A model generated the notes under the pieces. The model was not told where the DNA came from, ran no database searches, and saw only the letters and a program-made list of their open reading frames with translations. From Desulfonatronospira thiodismutans ASO3-1 (GTDB lineage: Bacteria; Desulfobacterota; Desulfovibrionia; Desulfovibrionales; Desulfonatronovibrionaceae): DNA of 64,000 bases. The DNA lies in assembly GCF_000174435.1 (NCBI RefSeq), contig NZ_ACJN02000002.1, positions 811,490 through 875,489 of the forward strand. Reading direction: 5' to 3'. Position numbers and translations under genes: made by a program. Shown piece after piece: positions 53,444-62,795 of the stretch (its first letter is position 1; each line of letters begins with the position of its first letter).

Positions 53444-53590
53444 ATGAATATTAAAACGGTAATTGTGGCCATAAGAGAGGTCAGGGCGTACTTGTGCAAA
53501 CATCAGAGAGCTTCAGGACTGGGTGCCGGGGTTGCATTGAACCATTGGGGAGTGCCGGTGGGGAGGCTTGATCATGTATCATGCCTGTAA
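53444..53590 (+). CDS. Candidate small ORF ahead of treZ
   Basis: A 48-codon frame starting MNIKTVIVAIREVRAYLC with GCAGGAG just upstream. It overlaps the treZ start by 17 bases in another frame. It could be a small leader or coupling ORF, or chance. No domain is recognised. Confidence 0.2.
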   Translation: MNIKTVIVAIREVRAYLCKHQRASGLGAGVALNHWGVPVGRLDHVSCL

Positions 53591-55340
53591 GCCATCCCTC
53601 CCGCAGCTTCGGGTCTGGGCGCCCAGGGCTCAGAGGGTGGACCTGGTTACCCGGCTGGACAGACAGCTCATGCTGCCCCAGGATAATGGCTGGTGGCAGG
53701 CGGAAGAAAGTCCCGGCCACGGTGAGGATTATTCTTTTCTTGTTGATGGCGAGGGTCCCTTTCCTGATCCCCGCTCACCCTGGCAGCCCGGGGGTATTGA
53801 AGGACAGTCCAGGCGGCTGGATCACCGCCGCTTTGAGTGGAGTGACCAGGGATTTCAGCCAGTACCCTTGTCTTCGGCTGTAATATATGAGCTGCATGTG
53901 GGGACTTTTTCCCCGGAAGGGACATTCAAGGGCGTGATGCACAGGCTTGACCACTTAGTGGAACTGGGTGTGAGCCATGTGGAACTTATGCCGGTGGCTG
54001 AATTTTCCGGCAGCCGGGGCTGGGGCTATGACGGGGTGAACCTTTATGCTCCGCATCATGTTTACGGCCACCCCGAAGAGCTCAAGGAGCTGGTCAATGC
54101 CTGCCACAGCCGCGGGCTGGGGGTGATCCTGGACGTGGTCTACAACCACCTGGGACCCAGAGGCAACTACCTGCCGCGCTTCGGGCCCTACTTTACCGAC
54201 CGCTACCGCACTCCCTGGGGGGATGCAGTGAATCTGGACGGGGCCTACAGCGATGATGTCCGCCGCTTTTTTATTGAAAACGCCCTTATGTGGCTGCGGG
54301 ATTATCATTTTGACGGACTGCGCCTGGATGCGGTGCATGCCCTGTATGATTTTTCAGCCAGGCATTTCCTGGAAGAACTGGCCTGGGAAGTAAAAGAGCT
54401 GGAGGCCGGTCTGGGCCGGCACTTAGTGCTTATAGCTGAAAGCGATCTGAACGACCCGCGCGTCATCAGACCTTTTCAGGCCGGCGGGTACGGGATGCAT
54501 GCCCAGTGGAACGAGGATTTTCACCACGCCCTGCACGCCGCCCTCACCGGCGAAAGCCAGGGCTATTACGCTGATTTCGGGGATCTTGCCCACCTGGCCA
54601 AGGCCCTGGAAAAAGGTTTTGTTTATGACGGTATTTATTCGCAGTTTCGCCGTCGCAGGCACGGCCGTCCTGCTCCGGATATCTGCGGCCACAGGTATGT
54701 GGGCTGCCTGCAGAATCACGACCAGGTGGGCAACCGGGCCCGGGGAGAGCGCAGCAGCCAACTGCTGACGCAGGGTCAGCTCAAGATGGGTGCGGCCCTG
54801 GTGCTCACTTCGCCCTTTATCCCCATGCTGTTTCAAGGTGAGGAATGGGGGGCCAGAACACCTTTTCTGTATTTCACAGCCCACGAGGATGCAGGCCTGG
54901 CCAGGGAGGTGTTCCACGGAAGGCTGGCGGAATTTAAGGGTTTTGGATGGGATCCCGGGGACATACCCGACCCGCAGGACCCGGAAACCTTTGTCCGTTC
55001 AAGGCTTGACCGGCAGGAACTGAGTCAGGACAGGCATGCGGAAATCCTGAACTGGTACAAACAGCTGATTCGTCTGCGCCGGGAATATCCTGAGCTGACC
55101 AGCGGACGCCCTGAACAGGTCAGGGTGGAATTCCATGAGGAAAAAAGATGGCTGATTATGCGCCGTGGTCCATTATGTGTGGCCTGCAATTTTTCCCCGG
55201 CACAGCAGACAGTCCCATTGGGCGGACAGGCCACCAACCTGCATATAGTGCTGGCTTCTCAGGCGGATGCCGCCCTTTACGGATGGGACCTTTTTCTGCC
55301 CGGACACTGTGTGGCCGTGTTGTGCTGCAGGTTAAATTAG
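53574..55340 (+). CDS. treZ: Malto-oligosyltrehalose trehalohydrolase
   Basis: GH13 enzyme of 588 residues that releases free trehalose from the TreY product. N-terminal domain with LRVWAPRAQRVDLV, then the barrel: VILDVVYNHLGPRGNYLP, FDGLRLDAVHAL (nucleophile Asp), LIAESDLNDPRV (acid/base Glu) and LQNHDQVGNRARGERSSQ. ATG 53574 follows GGGAGG at seven bases; a TTG at 53568 would add two residues. It completes the GlgX-TreY-TreZ route, although it is separated from treY by element H, the DUF5752-treT pair and the transposase remnant. Confidence 0.93.
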   Translation: MYHACKPSLPQLRVWAPRAQRVDLVTRLDRQLMLPQDNGWWQAEESPGHGEDYSFLVDGEGPFPDPRSPWQPGGIEGQSRRLDHRRFEWSDQGFQPVPLSSAVIYELHVGTFSPEGTFKGVMHRLDHLVELGVSHVELMPVAEFSGSRGWGYDGVNLYAPHHVYGHPEELKELVNACHSRGLGVILDVVYNHLGPRGNYLPRFGPYFTDRYRTPWGDAVNLDGAYSDDVRRFFIENALMWLRDYHFDGLRLDAVHALYDFSARHFLEELAWEVKELEAGLGRHLVLIAESDLNDPRVIRPFQAGGYGMHAQWNEDFHHALHAALTGESQGYYADFGDLAHLAKALEKGFVYDGIYSQFRRRRHGRPAPDICGHRYVGCLQNHDQVGNRARGERSSQLLTQGQLKMGAALVLTSPFIPMLFQGEEWGARTPFLYFTAHEDAGLAREVFHGRLAEFKGFGWDPGDIPDPQDPETFVRSRLDRQELSQDRHAEILNWYKQLIRLRREYPELTSGRPEQVRVEFHEEKRWLIMRRGPLCVACNFSPAQQTVPLGGQATNLHIVLASQADAALYGWDLFLPGHCVAVLCCRLN

Positions 55341-55357
55341 GTCTGCCATTTCCGAAA

Positions 55358-55487
55358 AACAGTATTTCTTCCCCGGTCGAGCTCCCTACGGTAGAGGACT
55401 GCGTCCTCATAACCACCTCCACCGGGCGCAGAACCCATACTCTGAACTCCGGGATCACATCCGGGATATCATCACTACCATGACCTT
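55358..55487 (+). pseudogene. Frameshifted remnant of a second DUF5752 gene
   Basis: The frame reads ELPTVEDCVLITTSTGRRTH TL, closely matching ALKDCALITIATGRKAHTL of the intact gene at 51067. Aligning the DNA shows four bases (GCCG) lost after the Leu codon, and the continuation ELRDHIRD appears in the next frame. Only about 45 codons of the N-terminal part remain. The remnant lies directly after treZ. Confidence 0.7.
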
Positions 55488-55509
55488 GTGCCAGGAGCTT
55501 CAACTGAGT

Positions 55510-55525
55510 GCCCCTGAATGGTTAC
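55510..55525. mobile_element. Solo right end of a GTAACCATTCAGGGG element
   Basis: GCCCCTGAATGGTTAC is a single terminal inverted repeat like that of elements A, B, F and K. No matching left end was found nearby, and the rest of the gap to 55608 shows no gene. Confidence 0.5.
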
Positions 55526-55608
55526 GGGGATACCTGTTTTGATGATGTAAAGAGACCTTCGTTGAAAGAGCATCTTTACATGCCGGGCGGCACAGGGAAG
55601 GGCAGGCT

Positions 55609-58600
55609 TCAGCCTGCATGTTTCTGGAGCACCCGTTGCAGATCAGCCGCCTTCACCGGCTTGGCCAGGTAGTCGTTCATGCCCGACTGGAGAAACTTCT
55701 CCCGATCGCCATGCATGGCACTGGCGGTCAGGGCAATGATGGGGATGTCTCTATTGTTGCCGATTTTTCTGGATCTGCGGATAATGCCGGCTGCCTCTGT
55801 TCCACTCATTATGGGCATATGGATGTCCATAATGATGCAGTTGAAATCCTGTTCTTCAAGGATTTGCAGCACTTCTTGACCGTCTGCAGCCAGCACCACC
55901 TCGTGCCCCATTTTTTCCAGGATTTTCAGCATGGGAAACTGGTTGGATGCGTCATCCTCAGCAAGGAGAATGCGCAGACCCTGAGTCGTTTCATCTGACT
56001 GCGGTTGCTGTTCATACTCCGGCAGGGATGCCTTGTCAGGCAGCTTGAAGGGCAGGGCAACGTACACTGCGGTTCCTTCGCCTTCTGTGCTGTCAATGCT
56101 TATGTTGCCGCCCATGAGCTGAGTAAGACGGCGGATGATGGCCAGGCCCAGCCCGGCTCCCTGGTGTTTTCTGGTCTGATAGTCCTCCACCTGTACAAAA
56201 GGATCGAACAGGGTTTTGATCCTGTCTTCCGGGATGCCGATTCCGGTATCCGAGACAATGAAAAGCACCCGGATATCTTCATTTCTGCCTGCAGGCACAG
56301 GCGTCATGTGCAGATTGACGTTTCCATGTTCAGAGTATTTAACCGCATTGCCCACAAGGTTGAACAGTATCTGACGGACCCTGGCCGGGTCGCCGATTAT
56401 TTCACCAGGCAGGCCCGGGTCCAGGATGCACTCCAGGGAGACCCCCCTGTCTTTTGCAGTGACCTTGAACAGCTCGGCCACGGACCCGGCAAGATCCCTG
56501 GGACTGAACTTTTCTTCCTGGATGGTCATTTTTCCCGCCTCCACCCTGGATAGATCCAGGATGTCCGATAGAAGCCTGGTCAGGCGCTGAGCCGAGGTAA
56601 GGGCCAGGTCGACATACTCCTGTTGTTCCCTGTCCTGGGTGGTGTCCTGCATAAGCTGCATCAGCCCCATTATGCCGTTGATGGGAGTTCGGATTTCATG
56701 ACTCATGGTGGCCAGGAAGTGTGATTTGGCCTGGTTTGCGGCCACGGCCTGCTCCTTGGCCTGGTAAAGTTGCTGCCTGGTCTGCAAAAGATCAGTGTTG
56801 TCCACAATGCATGCCAGCACAAGGGAGTAGTCCTGCTCATGTCCTGAAGCAACAGACCAGTAGACCTGGGTTTTCAGTTTCTGTCCGTCCAGTGTTACAT
56901 GGTCTCTTTCAACGACAACACCTTGCCCCCTGCAGGCCATCACCTTTAAAAACTGTATAAAATTTTTGTTTTGGGACTCTTTGTCGAAAATACTGGTTAT
57001 TCCGGTCATCAGTTCCCTTTTTGTCCGGGCCCTGAAGAGGTTGAGGCTCTGCTGATTGACATCGAGCACCTTCACCATGTCAGCCATTTCCCAGATCAAC
57101 TCCTGACGGCCTGCAAAATAGGAGTGAAGATCCTGGACTCCCTCGGCCTGGAGTGCATCCAGACGCTTTTTCACTTCTGAGAAGTCCAGTTCCCACAGGG
57201 AAACAGGGGATGATTCGAACAGTTGCCTGTATTTCTGTTCACTTATGCGCAGGGCCTCATCTGCCTTCTTGCGCTGGGTTATGTTTTCACGGATCAGAAT
57301 GCCCCCTGCAACCACCCCTTTCTCGTAAACAGGAACGGCTCTTATGCTTACCCAGCCGGGACCGCCTGCTGCAAACTCGGGAAAAAAGACTTCGTCCATT
57401 TCCACTGTCCGGCCTTTGAAGATTTTTGCAACTTCATGGTCTATTCCGGCGTTGACCAGGCCCGGCAGTTCATGAACCGATCTGTTGAGGAAAAAATCCT
57501 TGTCCAGCCTGTTAAACGCAAATTTGTCGATATGCCAGTCATTTACAAAGTTGACCCTGCCATGACGGTCAAAGCGCATGATGGATATAGGACATTTTTC
57601 AGCAAGCATCTTAAATGATGACTCGCTTTCCTGCAGGGCCTTCTCCATGCGCTTGCGTACAGTGATATCGAAGGCCACGGCAAATATAACCGGCTTGGCG
57701 TCCAGGCTCATGGCGTTCAGGTATACCTCGGTAGGGTAAGAAGAGCCGTTTTTCCTGGTGTGCATAGATTCAACGGAGATGGACTGACCCTCCCTGAGGA
57801 GATCCCAGGCTTCAAATCTGCCTTCCGGATTCAGGGCATGGACGTCAATGTCCTTGATGTACATATTCAAAAGTTCCTGCATGGAGTAGCCGGTATTTTT
57901 GCATGCAGTATCGTTGGCCATGAGAATTTTTCCATCCAGGTCATGGATAAAAATACCTCCAGGAAGATTTTCAAAGACTATTCTGAAGCGCTTTTCACTT
58001 TCTTCCAGGGCTTTTTCAGCCATCTTTCTACCGGTGATGTCACGGCCTATCCCTACTATTCCCGTGATGTTTCCGTGCTGGTCGCGGTATGGTGTTTTCA
58101 GGGTTTCCAGGAGGATTTCCCGGCCATCTGGATATGATATCCACTCCTCATTGCTGCCTGATGCAGCCCTTTTAAGCACCTGCTTATCTTTTTCTCTGAA
58201 AAAGTCTGCCATTTCGGCGCTGTATAGCTGGTAATCGTTTTTACCGGTTATCTCATCCCTGTCCCGGCCCAGGTGGCTGGCGAATGCGCTGTTGCATCCT
58301 ATATAAACGCCGTGCATGTCCTTGATGAAAATCAGATCCGGAATTGTGTCCAGTACATAACTGGTAAGGCCCGTGGGCGAAGGTTCAGGGCTTTGCTTTC
58401 GGGCACTGATGTCAGTTATGAAAACCTGGTAATGGTTGAGTCGTCCATGCTGGTCCTGATCAGCACGGATATTTTGGGAACTCCAGAAAATACTGCCGTC
58501 CCTGCGGCGCATCCGGCATTCATGATCGTTTACCGCTCCCTGCTTATGCACCAGGCTTATGATTTCCGCCCTGTCAGCGGAGTCCACATACAGCTGGGAC

Positions 58601-58806
58601 CAGATGTCCTTGACAGTACCGGTGAATTCGTCGGGTGAATCATAGCCGAACATGCGGCTCAGGGCATGATTGGCTGAAACAGCCAGACCCTTGGGTGTTG
58701 AGATGAATATGCCCACAGGGGCATGCATCAGGATGTCCTGAGGGCTCTCAAAGCAAGGCTTTTCCAGCGGATTGGCGTGCATTTTTCTGGGAGATTTCTT
58801 GGGCAT
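55609..58806 (-). CDS. Hybrid sensor histidine kinase with multiple PAS domains
   Basis: 1065-residue protein without a membrane segment. About five PAS domains span residues 20-660 (for example APVGIFISTPKG, TIPDLIFIKDMHGVYIGCN, FENLPGGIFIHDLDGKILMA), followed by HisKA with the phospho-acceptor His in ATMSHEIRTPINGI (about 703), HATPase with NLVGNAVKYSEHG, and a C-terminal receiver with the phospho-acceptor in IIMDIHMPIMSG (about 989) and Lys in LAKPV. The terminal receiver reads LLAEDDASNQFP, acidic pair intact. The sigma-54 regulator gene is divergent, 354 bp away, a plausible but unproven partner. Confidence 0.92.
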   Translation of the reverse strand: MPKKSPRKMHANPLEKPCFESPQDILMHAPVGIFISTPKGLAVSANHALSRMFGYDSPDEFTGTVKDIWSQLYVDSADRAEIISLVHKQGAVNDHECRMRRRDGSIFWSSQNIRADQDQHGRLNHYQVFITDISARKQSPEPSPTGLTSYVLDTIPDLIFIKDMHGVYIGCNSAFASHLGRDRDEITGKNDYQLYSAEMADFFREKDKQVLKRAASGSNEEWISYPDGREILLETLKTPYRDQHGNITGIVGIGRDITGRKMAEKALEESEKRFRIVFENLPGGIFIHDLDGKILMANDTACKNTGYSMQELLNMYIKDIDVHALNPEGRFEAWDLLREGQSISVESMHTRKNGSSYPTEVYLNAMSLDAKPVIFAVAFDITVRKRMEKALQESESSFKMLAEKCPISIMRFDRHGRVNFVNDWHIDKFAFNRLDKDFFLNRSVHELPGLVNAGIDHEVAKIFKGRTVEMDEVFFPEFAAGGPGWVSIRAVPVYEKGVVAGGILIRENITQRKKADEALRISEQKYRQLFESSPVSLWELDFSEVKKRLDALQAEGVQDLHSYFAGRQELIWEMADMVKVLDVNQQSLNLFRARTKRELMTGITSIFDKESQNKNFIQFLKVMACRGQGVVVERDHVTLDGQKLKTQVYWSVASGHEQDYSLVLACIVDNTDLLQTRQQLYQAKEQAVAANQAKSHFLATMSHEIRTPINGIMGLMQLMQDTTQDREQQEYVDLALTSAQRLTRLLSDILDLSRVEAGKMTIQEEKFSPRDLAGSVAELFKVTAKDRGVSLECILDPGLPGEIIGDPARVRQILFNLVGNAVKYSEHGNVNLHMTPVPAGRNEDIRVLFIVSDTGIGIPEDRIKTLFDPFVQVEDYQTRKHQGAGLGLAIIRRLTQLMGGNISIDSTEGEGTAVYVALPFKLPDKASLPEYEQQPQSDETTQGLRILLAEDDASNQFPMLKILEKMGHEVVLAADGQEVLQILEEQDFNCIIMDIHMPIMSGTEAAGIIRRSRKIGNNRDIPIIALTASAMHGDREKFLQSGMNDYLAKPVKAADLQRVLQKHAG

Positions 58807-58995
58807 TACAATCTCCTTGGATGCAGCAGGGATGGCATCTTTTCTGTTTTCATAATCCTGACTTTATCCTATCTTTTTTTAACAGAAAAAACAACAGACC
58901 TGTTTGAGTTTAAGTTCAAGTCTGTTCGGCCGTAAAGATTTCCCGGCCAGGTCTGTGGCAACAGGGTGCCGGGATTTTATGGGTTCTTAATCATC

Positions 58996-59083
58996 TGCTG
59001 CGCCGGCACTGGAATTGACTATGCAGCGTCATCTGCAGTATTTGTGCGGCAGTATTCACTCACAGCCCCGGGCCGGCGCAGCA
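58996..59083. other. Wide inverted repeat in the divergent regulatory gap
   Basis: TGCTGCGCCGGC (58996-59007) is inverted as GCCGGCGCAGCA (59072-59083), 64 bp apart, in the 354-bp gap between the divergent kinase and regulator genes. Could be a regulator-binding pair or a long-loop hairpin. No clear sigma-54 promoter was seen. Confidence 0.4.
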
Positions 59084-59160
59084 ACAGCAAGGCTCTTTGG
59101 GCATAACAAAAAGACGCATAGTAGAGACAGGCCTTACATGCAGATAACAGGATTTATCTG

Positions 59161-60537
59161 ATGGAAAATGAAAAAGACAAGCCCGCACTGCTGGTGGTGG
59201 ACGACGAATCCGGGCACAGGATGATGGTCAAGGCAGTGATGCAGGACCAGGGCTTTAAGGTGATGGAGGCCGGCAATGGACTGCAGTGCCTGGATATGCT
59301 GGAGCAGCAGCATATAGACGTGGTGCTTCTGGACATCAAGATGCCCGGCATGGACGGGATGCAGGTCTTAGAGCGTATACACAGACTGCATCCCGGTGTG
59401 CAGGTGGTCATGCTCACGGCCTTTGGAAGCGTAGGTTCTGCCGTGGATGCCATGAAACAGGGCGCATTCGACTATCTGACCAAGCCTGCTGATATCGATG
59501 AGCTAAAATCCGTTATCCAGATGGCACTGGATTATTCCAGGCTTGTGCGCGACAGCGCCCGTACCGGAAAAGGCCTGCAGGGCGTGCAGGAAAAGGCCCG
59601 GGTCATCGGTCAGAGTCCGGCCATGCACAGGGTCATGGACCTGGTGCAGCAGGTGGGGCCAAGTGAAGCCAGCGTGCTGATACTCGGAGAATCCGGAACA
59701 GGCAAGGAACTGGTGGCCAGGGCCCTGCATCAGGCCGGTCCCAGAAGTCAAGGCCCGCTGGTAAGCATTAACTGTGCAGCTTTGCCACCGGAACTGCTGG
59801 AGAGCGAACTTTTCGGATATAAAAAAGGGGCCTTTACCGGTGCAGCAAAGGATAAACCGGGCAAATTTCAGCTGGCGGAGAAGGGTACTCTCTTTCTGGA
59901 CGAGATAGGAGAATTTCCCCTGCAACTGCAGGCCAAGCTTTTGCGGGCTCTGCAGGAAAAAGTGGTCCAGCCCCTGGGCGGCACGCAGGAAGACCCGGTG
60001 GACGTACGCTTTGTGGCAGCCACCAACAAGGATCTCCTGCAGGAGGTAAGGCAGGGCAATTTCAGGCAGGATCTGTATTACCGCCTCAATGTGGTGGAGA
60101 TAACAGTTCCGCCCCTGCGGGAACGAATGGAAGACCTGCCCTTTCTGGTGAATCACTTTGTGGAGGTCCTGGGGGAAAAAAACCGTAAGCAGGTGCGGGG
60201 CATAAATAATAATTTTCTGCAGGCCCTTAAAAGCTACCACTGGCCAGGCAATGTCCGCGAACTGGAAAACGTGGTGGAAAGAGCCATAATTCTATGCAGA
60301 AGCGATGTCCTGGATGCCGGGGACCTGCCTGAGAGTATAGCCGGCGGGGGTACGACCGGAAATTTTGCCGGGAATGCTCCGGGGAAGGAAGGACTGGAAA
60401 GTGCGGAAAAGGCAGCTTTGCAACAGGCACTTAAGGCCAATAATGGGCACCGGGAAAACACTGCTCAGGCTCTGGGCATAAGCAGACGCAGCCTGCAGTA
60501 CAAACTCAAGAAATATGGACTGACCAGAAAAGCTTGA
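59161..60537 (+). CDS. Sigma-54-dependent response regulator (NtrC family)
   Basis: 458-residue transcription activator: receiver domain (1-120, Asp58 in [13 protein letters not shown], acidic pair at 14-15), AAA+ domain (about 146-375) with Walker A GESGTGKE, the sigma-54 contact loop GAFTGA (about 227) and Walker [10 protein letters not shown], then a FIS-type helix-turn-helix at the C-terminus ([20 protein letters not shown]). It activates RNA polymerase holoenzyme carrying sigma-54. The target genes are unknown. Divergent from the hybrid kinase. Confidence 0.94.
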   Translation: MENEKDKPALLVVDDESGHRMMVKAVMQDQGFKVMEAGNGLQCLDMLEQQHIDVVLLDIKMPGMDGMQVLERIHRLHPGVQVVMLTAFGSVGSAVDAMKQGAFDYLTKPADIDELKSVIQMALDYSRLVRDSARTGKGLQGVQEKARVIGQSPAMHRVMDLVQQVGPSEASVLILGESGTGKELVARALHQAGPRSQGPLVSINCAALPPELLESELFGYKKGAFTGAAKDKPGKFQLAEKGTLFLDEIGEFPLQLQAKLLRALQEKVVQPLGGTQEDPVDVRFVAATNKDLLQEVRQGNFRQDLYYRLNVVEITVPPLRERMEDLPFLVNHFVEVLGEKNRKQVRGINNNFLQALKSYHWPGNVRELENVVERAIILCRSDVLDAGDLPESIAGGGTTGNFAGNAPGKEGLESAEKAALQQALKANNGHRENTAQALGISRRSLQYKLKKYGLTRKA

Positions 60538-60680
60538 GGATCTGCCTGTCATGGTTCGTTGTGTATGAATAAAATGACAAGCATGGGGCATAAGCATGCT
60601 GAAATAATCACGCTTGAATTGCAGCTGCTTATAAGGGACCCCTGCAGGGTGCAGCCACCCAGAGTGCAGGCAGTTACAGT

Positions 60681-60860
60681 GTAACCATTCAGGGGGATGC
60701 CTCAATGGCCCCGGGGACAGTCCCCGCGACATCTTTTTCAGCACAAATATAAAAAGTACGTGCGCGAAGTTTTGTGAGCCTGCACAGTTAGTACTTAGCG
60801 GGGGACAGTCCCCGGGGCCTGTGCAAGTAATCACCACCGAGCAACCCCCTGAATGGTTAC
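60681..60860. mobile_element. MITE-like element K with exact 8-bp target duplication
   Basis: 180-bp element: GTAACCATTCAGGGGG at the left, CCCCCTGAATGGTTAC at the right, flanked by identical octamers GTTACAGT (60673-60680 and 60861-60868). The inner hairpin has CCCCGGGGACAGTCCCCGCGA and its inverse. The right-hand octamer contains the stop codon of the GGDEF-EAL gene. The same AATCACCACCGAG segment as in A, B and G precedes the right end. Confidence 0.9.
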
Positions 60861-60861
60861 G

Positions 60862-62775
60862 TTACAGTTTTTGCAGATCAGTTTTTTTCTGCAGCCAGTC
60901 CGTCAGTTCGTCAAATGGTCTGGGCTTGAGGATGAAGTAGCCCTGGGCCATATCGCAGCCCAGTTCTTTGAGCATGTCCAGGCTTGTCCGGCTTTCCACT
61001 CCCTCGGCCACTACCTGTAGATCAAGGTTGTGCCCCAGGTCTATGATGGACTTGACTATTTTGCGGTTGTTGTCGTTTGAATCCATGTCCATGACGAAGC
61101 TGCGGTCGATTTTGATTATTTTCACCGGCAGATCCCGCAGGTAGGCAATGGACGAGTAGCCTGTGCCGAAATCGTCTATACCCATGGGGATGCCCAGGCT
61201 GTCCAGGTTTTTCAGGACCCTAAGGCCCTTTTGCGGAGCGCTCATGAAGGCGCTTTCGGTTATTTCCAGTTCCAGGCAGGAAGCATCCAGGGCATGATTT
61301 TCAATGGCGGATGAGATCTGGGAGGGGAGATTGTTGTCCTGGATATCCCGCACCGAGAGGTTGATGCTTACAGGGATGCTGATGCCGATGGCTTTCCAGT
61401 GCTGCAGGTGCTCCATGCTCATGCGGATAACCCTGGAAGTGAGCTCTCTGATGAGGCCGCCCTGTTCAGCCAGAGGGATAAACTCCTCGGGGGATATGAA
61501 TCCCCGGGTGGGGTGGTGCCACCTGATAAGGGCCTCAACGCCGCAGACCCTGCTTGTATGCAGGTTTATCTTGGGCTGGAAATAGAGGGAGAGCTGATCA
61601 TGCTGCAGGCCCTTTTTGAGTTCTGACATGAGGTTTAAGCGGTTGATTCCCGAGGATTCGAACTTGGGATCATACACGGCATACCCGGTTTTCATGCGCT
61701 TGGCCGCATACATGGCCATGTCCGCACGACTGAGGATCTGCCCCAGGGTTTTGCCGTGCTCCGGAAATATGGCTATACCGATGCTGACATCCAGAAGAAG
61801 GCTTTGCCCCTGAAGCTCAAATGGCCGGGCCATGGCCTGGATCATCTGGCCGGCCCTTTTTGTAGCCTGTTTCCTGACGTCATTCCCGGTGAAGACCAGG
61901 GCAAACTCATCCCCGCCCAGCCTGCCAAGAATCTCACAGTCGTCTGTCAATTCCTGCAAACGTTCACCGACTTGCACCAGGAGCCTGTCCCCGGTCTGAT
62001 GCCCCAGACTTTCATTGACCTCCTTGAACATATCCAGATCCACCAGGATAAAGGCGGCCTGGCACTGATCGTTGGTATGCAGGCACCAGCGGATCTGTTT
62101 TTCCAGGTTCTTAAAAATCATGTCCCGGTTGGGCAGGTGCGTCAGACGATCATAGCTGGCCTGGGCCTCAAGCTGTTTGGTTCTTTCCTGAACAATTTTT
62201 TTCAAGTGTATATTGCTTTCTCTAAAGAGCTTGTACAGCTCAAAACTTTCCAGCTGATTGGCGCTGCTGGACAGGACAATGGTCAAAAGCCCCCAGGAAA
62301 CATCAGGCACAGTGTGTACCTCGGAACCTATAAGCCCTACGAACATACCCCGGACCCGGGCGCTTGTTGATAGCACGTGCAGAACAATATTTCTGTCTTT
62401 GCAGGATCCGGCAAGTATGACCGGTCTTTTTTCCCGCATGGCCCAGGGAAAGAAGCCCTTGTCAATAAGCCGGCCTGTTTCCTGAGCAAGGGCTTCATTG
62501 TATTTGGCCGGGGTCATGTAAGCGGGGTAGAAATCGTTGTCCTGTTCGTCCACCAGATAGATTCCCAGGGCCTGGAAGTCTATGAGCCTGGCAATGCGGT
62601 TGCATATCTCGTCCAGGATAAGGGAGGGGCTTTCCAGACTGCTGATGCGGGGCTGAAAGTCTATGAGACTTGCTGCCAGCTCCAGGGCGTCCAGGGTAAA
62701 GCGGTTGATCTCTTCCTGGTGTTCGAGCCTGGCCTGCAGATCTTTTATCTGTTCTGTGCTGTCTTTATCCTGCAT
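60862..62775 (-). CDS. GAF-GGDEF-EAL cyclic-di-GMP protein
   Basis: 637-residue cytoplasmic protein. Residues about 30-190 look GAF-like (IARLIDFQALGIYLVDEQDN), then a coiled linker (about 195-215), GGDEF domain with the active motif GRLGGDEFALV (intact), and EAL domain with GVEALIRWHHP (intact) plus ITESAFMSAP, GIDDFGTGYSS and KIDRSFV. Both synthesis and hydrolysis motifs are intact, so activity is probably switched by the GAF domain. The stop codon TAA lies in the target duplication of element K. Confidence 0.92.
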   Translation of the reverse strand: MQDKDSTEQIKDLQARLEHQEEINRFTLDALELAASLIDFQPRISSLESPSLILDEICNRIARLIDFQALGIYLVDEQDNDFYPAYMTPAKYNEALAQETGRLIDKGFFPWAMREKRPVILAGSCKDRNIVLHVLSTSARVRGMFVGLIGSEVHTVPDVSWGLLTIVLSSSANQLESFELYKLFRESNIHLKKIVQERTKQLEAQASYDRLTHLPNRDMIFKNLEKQIRWCLHTNDQCQAAFILVDLDMFKEVNESLGHQTGDRLLVQVGERLQELTDDCEILGRLGGDEFALVFTGNDVRKQATKRAGQMIQAMARPFELQGQSLLLDVSIGIAIFPEHGKTLGQILSRADMAMYAAKRMKTGYAVYDPKFESSGINRLNLMSELKKGLQHDQLSLYFQPKINLHTSRVCGVEALIRWHHPTRGFISPEEFIPLAEQGGLIRELTSRVIRMSMEHLQHWKAIGISIPVSINLSVRDIQDNNLPSQISSAIENHALDASCLELEITESAFMSAPQKGLRVLKNLDSLGIPMGIDDFGTGYSSIAYLRDLPVKIIKIDRSFVMDMDSNDNNRKIVKSIIDLGHNLDLQVVAEGVESRTSLDMLKELGCDMAQGYFILKPRPFDELTDWLQKKTDLQKL

Positions 62776-62795
62776 TTATTTCTGCCCGAAAACGA

